Shown here: positions 17,001 to 24,554 of the stretch, in pieces | Numbering within the stretch: the first letter of the stretch is position 1 | Layout of the letters: each line of letters opens with the position of its first letter | NCBI GenBank assembly: GCA_002412775.1 | Contig: DHVT01000012.1 | Location: forward strand, 124,001 to 188,000 | Reading direction: 5' to 3' | DNA from: Firmicutes bacterium UBA5201 | GTDB lineage: Bacteria > Bacillota > Clostridia > Peptostreptococcales > Acidaminobacteraceae | DNA: 64,000 nucleotides | Position numbers and translations under genes: made by a program | The notes under the pieces: generated by a model | Database searches by the model: none | Seen by the model: only the letters and a program-made list of their open reading frames with translations | What the model was told of the DNA's origin: nothing

Positions 17001-18371
17001 TTGAGTATTATGAAGTTTTACGAATATTTATCCAATGTTGAAAGATTTCTTGAGAACCGTCAGGACTTGGAACTTCATAATTATTTGGAAAACATGCACG
17101 CCGCCGATATAGCAGAAGTCTTGGAAAATCTGGAAGAAGAAGATCAGAAGCTGGTTTTTGGACTGCTGACGGACGAACTGGCCACAGAGGTACTTGAAGA
17201 AGTCAGTTCAGAGGATTTCAGCACACTTCTCAAAGCGCTCAGCTATGAGAAAAAAGTTGCCATCCTGGATCTCATGTCCCAGGATGATATCGTTGACAAA
17301 TTAAGTGAACTTCCTGAAAGCAGACAACGCGAAATCATTGCGTTCCTAGATTATGAAGATGCGGCCGATGTCAAAGAACTCCTCATATTTGAAGAGTACA
17401 CTGCCGGACGTCTGATGACCAAGGATTATGTCTCTATTCAAAAAGACTATTCCATATATTATGCCATCGAAACATTAAGGGCCATAGCTCCGGACGCCGA
17501 GACCATCTACTACATTTACGTTACCGATGATCTGGAACGTCTGGTTGGGGTAATCTCGCTTAGAGAACTTATCGTGTCCGCTCCGAACCGTTCGGTCGCA
17601 TCGGTCATGAATGAAAACCTTATAACCGTCAATGTCAATGACGATCAGGAAGAAGTCGCAAAAATCGTTTCAAAATATGACCTTTTGGCAATTCCAGTCA
17701 TAGATGACAATGACGTGCTGCGAGGAATCATAACCATAGACGACGTACTGGACATCATCGAGGAAGAAGCTACAGAAGATATTTATAAATTCGCCGGTTC
17801 TTCCGATGAGGAAGTCTATGAGAATGACGCAACTTTGTTTGAAAGAGTGAAAAACTCTGTCAAGTCAAGGTTGCCATGGCTCATCATCACTATCTTTGGT
17901 GGTCTTCTATCCGCCACGGTATTGACTCATTTTCAATCGACCATAAGTGCCAATGCCTCACTGGCATTGTTCATGCCATTGCTTGCGGGTATGGGAGGCA
18001 ATGTCGGCACACAGTCTTCGACAATCACGGTCAGAAATATCGCTTTGCATGAAATTGAAGGTTCCGGTATATTCAGAACCCTGATTCACGAAGTTTCAGT
18101 CGGTCTTTTTGTAGGCATTGTATGTTCTGTCATTGTCGGAATCGCGGCACTCATCATGAAAACGGAATATCACATCGCTTTCATAGTAGGCATATCCATG
18201 TGGGCCAATATGGCCACAGCGGCTACAATAGGCACTATTGTACCTTTGGTATTCAAAAAAATCGGTGTGGATCCTGCAGTCGCTTCCGCACCATTTATTA
18301 CCACCACCATCGACTTGACGGGTCTAAGTATTTATTTCACCCTTGCAACTTTGATGATGGCTAGAATGTAG
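17001..18371 (+). CDS. mgtE: Magnesium transporter MgtE
   Basis: A 456-residue MgtE magnesium channel. The N-terminal acidic helical domain (LHNYLENMHAADIAEVLENL) is followed by paired CBS domains around residues 135-255, which sense cytoplasmic magnesium, then five membrane helices with MPLLAGMGGNVGTQSSTI near residue 330. The TTG at 17001 is eight bases from AAGGAGGG; GTG 16992 overlaps that site and ATG 17010 is 17 bases away. It lies between era and recO, apparently co-transcribed. Confidence 0.94.
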   Translation: MSIMKFYEYLSNVERFLENRQDLELHNYLENMHAADIAEVLENLEEEDQKLVFGLLTDELATEVLEEVSSEDFSTLLKALSYEKKVAILDLMSQDDIVDKLSELPESRQREIIAFLDYEDAADVKELLIFEEYTAGRLMTKDYVSIQKDYSIYYAIETLRAIAPDAETIYYIYVTDDLERLVGVISLRELIVSAPNRSVASVMNENLITVNVNDDQEEVAKIVSKYDLLAIPVIDDNDVLRGIITIDDVLDIIEEEATEDIYKFAGSSDEEVYENDATLFERVKNSVKSRLPWLIITIFGGLLSATVLTHFQSTISANASLALFMPLLAGMGGNVGTQSSTITVRNIALHEIEGSGIFRTLIHEVSVGLFVGIVCSVIVGIAALIMKTEYHIAFIVGISMWANMATAATIGTIVPLVFKKIGVDPAVASAPFITTTIDLTGLSIYFTLATLMMARM

Positions 18372-18376
18372 GTGCT

Positions 18377-19117
18377 ATGATGTATTTTGAGACTGACGCA
18401 ATTGTATTGCGGGCCAATAAAAGTATCAATAATGATATTTTTTTGACGATCTTCACTAAAAAGGCCGGAAAAATGGAAGTGGTTTCAAATGGAGCAAAAA
18501 GTTCGAAATCTCCACTTGCTGCTTGTTCAAAACCATTTGTTTTCGGTCGTTTTATTCTGAACACAAAATCGAAAATGATGAAGATATCATCATGTGACAT
18601 ATATGATTCGCATTTCAGGATTGCTGATGATCTGAATTCCTTGGCTTTTGGCAATTACTTCATTGAACTCTGCAATTTGACGATTTATCCCAATATTGCA
18701 GACACAGAGCACTTCCAATTGATTGTTGAAATCATCCATCTGTTGTCGCTGCAGAGCATTGATTACAATTTGCTCAGGGCGGCATACCTCATAAAACTGG
18801 CTAAAATCACTGGCCACAAACCACATTTTGACAAGACTTGCATACACTGCGGGGAATCCACGGAACACTACCATTTCTCAATTCATTCCGGTGGAATGAT
18901 TTGTTCAAAATGCATGGAGGGAACAGATCACATCAAATTGAATCAACAATTTGTTAGTATTATGAGCTATTTGATGGAGAAGGATGTTCGTGTTATTGTC
19001 AAAACAAAGATACATCCGAACTATACCATCAAAATCATTGAAATCTTCGAAAAATTTCTTATGGTGCATCAGGGCATCACAAAAATAAAATCTAAGGATT
19101 TTTTGGACCTCTTATGA
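18377..19117 (+). CDS. recO: DNA repair protein RecO
   Basis: A 246-residue RecO, which loads RecA on SSB-coated DNA with RecF and RecR. An N-terminal OB fold (ETDAIVLRANKSINNDIFLTI) is followed by a helical domain with a four-cysteine zinc site, CIHCGES and CSKC near residues 155-178. The start lies five bases after the mgtE stop; ATG 18380 is an equal alternative. era-recO neighbourhood supports the call. Confidence 0.93.
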   Translation: MMYFETDAIVLRANKSINNDIFLTIFTKKAGKMEVVSNGAKSSKSPLAACSKPFVFGRFILNTKSKMMKISSCDIYDSHFRIADDLNSLAFGNYFIELCNLTIYPNIADTEHFQLIVEIIHLLSLQSIDYNLLRAAYLIKLAKITGHKPHFDKTCIHCGESTEHYHFSIHSGGMICSKCMEGTDHIKLNQQFVSIMSYLMEKDVRVIVKTKIHPNYTIKIIEIFEKFLMVHQGITKIKSKDFLDLL

Positions 19118-19135
19118 TTTTTTTTTAAGTTTGTT

Positions 19136-19165
19136 AGAAAATGTGAAAGCATTTTCTTTTTTTTT
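19136..19165 (+). terminator. Intrinsic terminator after recO
   Basis: AGAAAATG (19136-19143) and CATTTTCT (19150-19157) with loop TGAAAG, followed by a run of Ts to 19165. It ends the era-recO transcript and isolates the chemoreceptor gene. Confidence 0.85.
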
Positions 19166-19182
19166 GCATGGATGTGTGTTAA

Positions 19183-19198
19183 TATAATTTAATATAAT
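19183..19198 (+). promoter_or_regulatory. AT-rich promoter region of the chemoreceptor gene
   Basis: Two TATAAT hexamers, at 19183-19188 and 19193-19198, lie about 50-60 bases before the start codon. Neither has a clear -35, and no sigma-28-type motif is obvious. Confidence 0.4.
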
Positions 19199-19245
19199 GG
19201 GTATATATAAAATTATAATTATTATTTGACTTTGAGGAGGTTAAT

Positions 19246-21231
19246 ATGAAAAAACACATGAGCTTGAGAGCCAAGCTGATCATTGCTTTTGTCTTGGTCA
19301 TCACCATACCTATGATTGCACTCAGTGCAACAGTTTACAAGACCACATCAGATTCCTATTTTGATAATTTGATGAACACGAGTGAAGAAGCATCGATTCT
19401 GGTGAAACAAAGTATAGAGAATTATATGGCCATCTATTCAAGAGCGACAGGACTTTTGTCGACGGATGCCAATATCAAACTCGGTAGAACCGATGCGGAA
19501 AGCAGAACATGGATGTACAAATCTTTTGAATCTTTCATCAATGAGTATTCCGAAGTTAAAAATGTATATGTCGGCTACAGGGACAAGGCCTTCCATATTT
19601 ACCCTGCGGTAGATCTCCCTGCTGATTATGACCCTACGGGCAGACCGTGGTATTTGGATGCGGTAGCTCAAAACGGATTGATCTGGACCGCACCCTATGT
19701 GGATGCCATAGAAGGTGCGATAGTAATATCGGCAGGAGCACCAGTAACGGGTCTTACCGGGTCACTGGAAGGTGTATTGGCGCTTGACCTGGACATCTCT
19801 CAAATATCGGATCTGGCCAACGGCGTCAAAATCGGCAAGTATGGTTATATCATTCTTATCGGTCCGGACAATGTGCCTTTTACACATCCTGATCCCGATT
19901 TGATCGGAGAACCTATTTCCATCGATGGTCTTAGAAATTTCGTTGAATCCAATACCTCGGGACAATATGAATATAGAAGAGATGGTGTGAACCGTGTTGC
20001 ATTTCTGACCAATGTGGAATCATTGGGATGGAAAATACTTGCGGTAGTGGATGAACGAGAAATAGCGGAATCCACAAATAAGTTATTGCTGACAATCATC
20101 ATTATTGCCACCATACTTTTAGCTCTAGCTATTGTGGCAGCTGTAATCTTCTCAAATACAATCATAAAAAACGTCAAAAATATGTCGGATACACTGAGCT
20201 TGGTGAGCAAAGGTGATTTGACCAAACGCATCACAGTCAAAACCAATGATGAAATCGGTAAATTGGGTAATGATCTCAACTACATGATCGACAACATCTC
20301 AGCTCTCGTTGGCAATGTCAACGATGCCACCAAAAACGTACTGACTTCAGCCAATTATCTTGTAGGGCTCTCAGATCGCGCGAACATGGCTTCCAAAGAG
20401 GTTTCCCATGCGGTTGAAGAAGTGGCTGCCGGAGCGACCAAACAAGCTCAGGACAGCGAAACGAGCAGTAGAATCGCCGATCAGATGGGCGAGAACATCC
20501 GCATGCTCACCGACAATATCGTAGGCATGATCAAAATGGCAAACAAGGCCAGTGAAGTCAACGCATCCAGCGAGGAAGCGGTTAAAGTGTTGAGAGAGAA
20601 AAATACCGAGAACAATGAAGCTACTCTCAAGACAGAGACTTCCATACTTGAACTTGAAAAACAATCCAAAGATATCAGCAGTATCGTACAGGCCATAAGC
20701 ACAATCGCAGAACAAACCAATCTTCTTGCCCTCAATGCTTCAATAGAAGCGGCTAGAGCAGGTGAGCACGGAAGAGGTTTCGCAGTCGTTGCGGATGAAA
20801 TTCGCAAACTGGCTGAAGAATCCAGCAAAGCTGCAGGAGAAATCAAGAATATTGTCACAAGCATTCAGACCGGCAGCAAAAATACCGTCAATATCATGCA
20901 GGAAGTAAAAGCCAGATCCAATGATCAAAATGAGGCGGTATACAGAGTAGAGGATTCCTTCAAATCCATATTTGAAGCCATCAACAGCATTCAAGCGGTC
21001 ATTGATTCGGTATCTAAAGATATTGAAGTGCTTGATGTCAGTAAGGTCGAGATTCTTGACAGCATCTCAAGTATTGCCAGCATCTCAGAAGAGGCGGCTG
21101 CGGCATCGGAAGAGGTAAGCGCTTCCATGGAAGAACAAACCGCAATAGTCGAGGAAGTCGCATCATCTGCAGATCATCTTCGTGAACTTGCAGAGAATCT
21201 TGAAGTCAACATCAACAAATTCAAAATTTAA
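19246..21231 (+). CDS. Methyl-accepting chemotaxis protein with dCache sensor
   Basis: A 661-residue chemoreceptor. Membrane helix 1 spans about residues 9-30, an extracellular dCache domain about 35-275 (with the signature DPTGRPWYLDA), and membrane helix 2 about 281-304. A HAMP domain follows to about 357, then the cytoplasmic signalling rod. The CheA/CheW-contacting tip EQTNLLALNASIEAARAG lies near residues 488-505. The ligand cannot be read from sequence; dCache receptors often bind amino acids. It sits alone between two terminators, inside an otherwise conserved housekeeping block. Confidence 0.93.
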   Translation: MKKHMSLRAKLIIAFVLVITIPMIALSATVYKTTSDSYFDNLMNTSEEASILVKQSIENYMAIYSRATGLLSTDANIKLGRTDAESRTWMYKSFESFINEYSEVKNVYVGYRDKAFHIYPAVDLPADYDPTGRPWYLDAVAQNGLIWTAPYVDAIEGAIVISAGAPVTGLTGSLEGVLALDLDISQISDLANGVKIGKYGYIILIGPDNVPFTHPDPDLIGEPISIDGLRNFVESNTSGQYEYRRDGVNRVAFLTNVESLGWKILAVVDEREIAESTNKLLLTIIIIATILLALAIVAAVIFSNTIIKNVKNMSDTLSLVSKGDLTKRITVKTNDEIGKLGNDLNYMIDNISALVGNVNDATKNVLTSANYLVGLSDRANMASKEVSHAVEEVAAGATKQAQDSETSSRIADQMGENIRMLTDNIVGMIKMANKASEVNASSEEAVKVLREKNTENNEATLKTETSILELEKQSKDISSIVQAISTIAEQTNLLALNASIEAARAGEHGRGFAVVADEIRKLAEESSKAAGEIKNIVTSIQTGSKNTVNIMQEVKARSNDQNEAVYRVEDSFKSIFEAINSIQAVIDSVSKDIEVLDVSKVEILDSISSIASISEEAAAASEEVSASMEEQTAIVEEVASSADHLRELAENLEVNINKFKI

Positions 21232-21249
21232 GTCACTTGTTGAAATTAG

Positions 21250-21280
21250 AATAGCGATGGCATCTGTCATCGCTATTTTT
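21250..21280 (+). terminator. Intrinsic terminator after the chemoreceptor gene
   Basis: AATAGCGATG (21250-21259) and CATCGCTATT (21268-21277), eight-base loop, T-run to 21280. Confidence 0.9.
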
Positions 21281-21352
21281 ATGGCAGGATGGTTAAAATA
21301 CGATTAAAACAGTGCTAATTATCGGATAAAGTATGTATTTTAATTTTCATAG

Positions 21353-21361
21353 TGATATAAT
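21353..21361 (+). promoter_or_regulatory. Extended -10 promoter of the DUF4342 gene
   Basis: TGA-TATAAT (21353-21361) is an extended -10 located 35 bases before the chosen start codon. The -35 region is weak. Confidence 0.5.
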
Positions 21362-21396
21362 GATTATTATAAAGAATAGATCGAGGAGAGATGAAT

Positions 21397-21936
21397 ATGA
21401 GAATTACACTTGAAATGGTTGATGAAGTCATTGACCGTACAAACGTAAGCTATAAAATAGCAAAAGAGGCGCTCGAAAAAAATGAAGGCGATGTGCTTAG
21501 AGCTATTGTAGACATCGAGGAAATGCAAACGGGTGGATTTAAAACCGGTAAGAAAATCAATGGACAAGAAATTGTTGAAAGATTGAAAGCCTTGGTAAAT
21601 GAAGGTTTGGTTCATCAAATACTGATAATCAAGAACGGCAAAGTCATTGTGGACATTCCCATAATGGCCGGAGCGATCAGTGCGGTAATCTTCACAATTC
21701 CTACCGTGGCAGCCATCATTGCCGCAGTGGCAACAGGCTGTGAACTCAAAATACTCAAAAAAGATGGGGGAACAATCAATTTCAACGAATTGACACAAGA
21801 GAAGTTTGATGAATTCATTTCCTACCTATCAAAAGACAAAAAAGAAAAAAACACAAAAGTGCAACCAGAAGAAACAGTTGTTGAAGACGACTTTTTTGAA
21901 GACGACATCTTTGAATCGGATGATGACCAGAAGTAA
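21397..21936 (+). CDS. DUF4342 domain protein
   Basis: A 179-residue protein. Residues 1-45 form a UBA/TS-N-like helical domain resembling the N terminus of EF-Ts (ITLEMVDEVIDRTNVSYKIA, then EKNEGDVLRAIVDIE). The middle is a DUF4342 segment with a hydrophobic Gly/Ala/Ile-rich stretch (about residues 86-110) that could insert in a membrane. The tail is strongly acidic. Function unknown. GAGGAGAG (21383-21390) favours ATG 21397 over ATG 21391. The gene lies upstream of glyS, as in related Clostridia. Confidence 0.8.
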   Translation: MRITLEMVDEVIDRTNVSYKIAKEALEKNEGDVLRAIVDIEEMQTGGFKTGKKINGQEIVERLKALVNEGLVHQILIIKNGKVIVDIPIMAGAISAVIFTIPTVAAIIAAVATGCELKILKKDGGTINFNELTQEKFDEFISYLSKDKKEKNTKVQPEETVVEDDFFEDDIFESDDDQK

Positions 21937-21962
21937 TGCCGGCAATTATTTTTTTGGCATAC

Positions 21963-21991
21963 TTTACAGAAGATTCGCTTTGTGTTAAAAT
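21963..21991 (+). promoter_or_regulatory. Sigma-A promoter of the glyS T-box leader
   Basis: TTTACA (21963-21968), 17-base spacer, TAAAAT (21986-21991) with TGT just upstream as an extended -10. Transcription would start near 21998, just before the T-box leader. Confidence 0.75.
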
Positions 21992-21997
21992 CATTTA

Positions 21998-22195
21998 AAA
22001 TACTGCTGCTATGATGAAGAAATAGTAAATACACTGGTTTTCAAGAGAGTCGATGGTTGGTGTGAATCGATAGATCCATGTATTGAAAGGCGCTTCGGAG
22101 CTATGCGTGCTAAAGTGGACGTTTACGTCAACTAGGGTGGAACCGCGGAATAATCTTTCGTCCCTTATTTTATTAAGGGATGGAGGATTTTTTTA
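21998..22195 (+). promoter_or_regulatory. T-box riboswitch upstream of glyS
   Basis: A T-box leader that senses uncharged tRNA, very probably tRNA-Gly given the downstream gene. The T-box sequence AGGGTGGAACCGCGG is at 22134-22148. Stem I features AGAG and GGTTGGTGTGAAT occupy about 22045-22070. The leader is compact, as in glycine T-boxes. The specifier could not be fixed: GGC at 22089-22091 and GGA at 22097-22099 are possible glycine codons near the 3' side of stem I. Confidence 0.9.
22152..22194 (+). terminator. T-box regulated terminator
   Basis: The 5' arm (22152-22167) pairs with the 3' arm (22174-22189), including some G-U pairs, around TCCCTTA/TAAGGGA, followed by Ts to 22194. Its 5' arm lies just after the T-box, so antiterminator formation on tRNA binding would exclude it. 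Confidence 0.85.
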
Positions 22196-22226
22196 TGTTT
22201 ATGGTAAAATTTAGGAGGGTAAAAAT

Positions 22227-23615
22227 ATGGATGCAGTAACAATGGAAAAAGTAGTGTCATTAGCAAAATCCAGAGGTTTTATATTTCCGGGTTCGGACAT
22301 ATATGGTGGACTCGCAAACACTTGGGACTACGGTCCACTTGGAGTGGAACTAAAAAACAATGTTAAACAGGCATGGTGGAAGAAATTCGTGCAAAGCAGC
22401 CCTTATAATGTCGGCATAGACACGGCCATATTGATGAATCCGGAAGTTTGGGTCGCATCAGGACATGTCGGGGGATTCAATGATCCACTCATGGATTGTA
22501 AATCCTGCAAAACCAGATACCGTGCCGATCAACTCATAGAAGCTCATATGGTGGCCAAAGGGGAAACTCCGGAAGCAATCGACGCATGGGGCAATGAAAA
22601 AATGGAAACTTACATCGCCGAAGAAATGATCAAATGTTCCAACTGTGGTGCACATAACTTTACCAATATCCGTCAATTCAACTTGATGTTCAAAACATTC
22701 CAAGGCGTCGTTGAAGATACTTCAACTGAGATATTCCTGCGTCCAGAGACGGCACAAGGTATCTTTGTCAATTTCAAAGCGATCCAACGTGCCTCCAGAA
22801 AAAAAATACCATTCGGTATAGGTCAAATTGGAAAGTCTTTTAGAAATGAGATCACACCTGGTAACTTCACATTCAGAACTCGTGAGTTTGAACAAATGGA
22901 GCTCGAATTTTTCTGTGAACCTGGAGAAGATTTGAAATGGTTTGCTTACTGGAAAGAATTCTGTATGGAGTGGCTCTACAAACTCGGAATGACGCCTGAA
23001 AACGTTAAATTCAGAGATCATGACGCCGAAGAGCTTTCACATTATTCCAACGCGACCACGGATATCGAATATCGCTTCCCATTCGGCTGGGGCGAACTTT
23101 GGGGTATTGCTGACAGAACAGATTTCGATTTGAAGGCACATATGGCACAAGCCAAAGTGGATCTAAGCTATCAAGATCCCATCACAAATGAGAAATACGT
23201 GCCATTTTGCATCGAACCTTCATTGGGTGCTGACAGAGTGACTTTGGCGTTTTTGGTGGATGCCTACAACGAAGAGGCACTTGAAGACGGCACAAGCAGG
23301 ATCGTACTTAAATTTCATCCTGCTCTTGCACCTATCAAAGCCGCGATATTTCCACTTTCCAAGAAATTGAACGAAGGTGCAGAAGAGATTTATGCGTCTT
23401 TGTCTGAATATTTCAATGTCGAATTTGATGATTCAGGCAGTATCGGTAAACGTTATAGACGCCACGATGAAATCGGAACACCGTTTTGCATCACATACGA
23501 TTTTGAATCCGTTGAAGATCAAAGCGTCACCATCAGACATCGCGATTCCATGGTTCAAGAACGAATTAAAATCAGTGAACTCATCAATTACATCAATGAG
23601 CGATTAAAGTTTTAA
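22227..23615 (+). CDS. glyS: Glycyl-tRNA synthetase, single-chain type
   Basis: A 462-residue dimeric (alpha-2, eukaryote-like) class II glycyl-tRNA synthetase, not the GlyQ/GlyS heterotetramer. The N terminus SRGFIFPGSDIYGGLANTWD, the LRPETAQGIFVNFK segment near residue 171, the motif-2 loop FRNEITPGNFTFRTREFEQ near residue 207 and IEPSLGADRVTLAFL near residue 330 are typical. The C-terminal anticodon-binding domain is present. Expression is predicted to rise when glycine is limiting through the T-box leader. Confidence 0.96.
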   Translation: MDAVTMEKVVSLAKSRGFIFPGSDIYGGLANTWDYGPLGVELKNNVKQAWWKKFVQSSPYNVGIDTAILMNPEVWVASGHVGGFNDPLMDCKSCKTRYRADQLIEAHMVAKGETPEAIDAWGNEKMETYIAEEMIKCSNCGAHNFTNIRQFNLMFKTFQGVVEDTSTEIFLRPETAQGIFVNFKAIQRASRKKIPFGIGQIGKSFRNEITPGNFTFRTREFEQMELEFFCEPGEDLKWFAYWKEFCMEWLYKLGMTPENVKFRDHDAEELSHYSNATTDIEYRFPFGWGELWGIADRTDFDLKAHMAQAKVDLSYQDPITNEKYVPFCIEPSLGADRVTLAFLVDAYNEEALEDGTSRIVLKFHPALAPIKAAIFPLSKKLNEGAEEIYASLSEYFNVEFDDSGSIGKRYRRHDEIGTPFCITYDFESVEDQSVTIRHRDSMVQERIKISELINYINERLKF

Positions 23616-23658
23616 ATTATGGATATCAATATAAGAAGCTGAAAAATTGGAGGTAAAC

Positions 23659-24477
23659 ATGGACAATCGATATCAGATTTTCATCCTGTCGGATTCTTTG
23701 GGAGAAACTGCATCTCATGTTGCAAGAGCAGCAATGAATCAATTTATCAATAAGGATTATGTCGTCAAAAAGTATAACTATGTGCGCGACACCGAAGCCG
23801 TTGAGGAAATCGTTCTTGAAGCTGCCAAACATCAATCGATCGTTCTGTTTACTACGGTTATTGAAGAACTCACCCAAAACATCAAACTTATTTGTGCCAA
23901 ACACAACGTCATTTGTCATGATATATTGTCACCGGTTCTCAATCAATTTGAAACGTTTTTCGGAGATCCCCCGGCACGTAAGCCAGGAACGATGTACAAA
24001 CTCGATGATGATTACTTTGAGCGTGTCGCAGCAATTGAATTTGCGGTGAAATACGATGACGGCAAAGACCTCAGAGGGCTCAAATATGCGGATGTGGTCT
24101 TATTGGGGATTTCGAGAACATCAAAAACACCGCTCAGCATGTACCTGTCACACAAAAATGTCAAAGTCGCAAACGTTCCTTTGGTTCCAGAGATACCTGT
24201 TGCAAAAGAGATATTTCAAGTGCCGAAAAATCGTTTGATCGGACTGACGAATTCACCTGAAAAATTGAATGAGGTAAGGGTGGAACGTCTAAAATCACTT
24301 GGTCTTTCCTCCGATGTGGAATATGCGAACTTTGAAAGAATACTGGAAGAACTCGAATACGCAGACAAAGTCTATAGACAATTGGGTTGCCCTGTAATCA
24401 ATGTGGCAACAAAAGCCATCGAGGAAACCGCCAGCATCATACTTGAAATAACCGGTCTAAACATAAAACTTAAGTAG
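23659..24477 (+). CDS. ppsR: Pyruvate phosphate dikinase regulatory protein
   Basis: A 272-residue bifunctional kinase/pyrophosphorylase of the DUF299 family. These proteins phosphorylate (ADP-dependent) and dephosphorylate a threonine next to the catalytic histidine of pyruvate phosphate dikinase. Family signatures are FILSDSLGETASHVARAA at the N terminus and the P-loop-like GISRTSKTPLSMYL near residue 150. Its target, ppdK, is the next gene. ATG 23659 follows TTGGAGG; the in-frame TTG at 23647 overlaps that site. Confidence 0.95.
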   Translation: MDNRYQIFILSDSLGETASHVARAAMNQFINKDYVVKKYNYVRDTEAVEEIVLEAAKHQSIVLFTTVIEELTQNIKLICAKHNVICHDILSPVLNQFETFFGDPPARKPGTMYKLDDDYFERVAAIEFAVKYDDGKDLRGLKYADVVLLGISRTSKTPLSMYLSHKNVKVANVPLVPEIPVAKEIFQVPKNRLIGLTNSPEKLNEVRVERLKSLGLSSDVEYANFERILEELEYADKVYRQLGCPVINVATKAIEETASIILEITGLNIKLK

Positions 24478-24492
24478 ACATCCTTGATAACT

Positions 24493-24523
24493 GACCCATG
24501 GTATTTTTTGCTATGGGTTTTTT
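24493..24523 (+). terminator. Intrinsic terminator between ppsR and ppdK
   Basis: ACCCATGG (24494-24501) and CTATGGGT (24511-24518) with a nine-base loop and Ts to 24523. ppdK starts 31 bases later, with only a weak TATAAA (24523-24528) in between, so partial read-through is likely. Confidence 0.8.
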
Positions 24524-24554
24524 ATAAAATAAAGAGAGTAAGGAAGGTTAAAAG

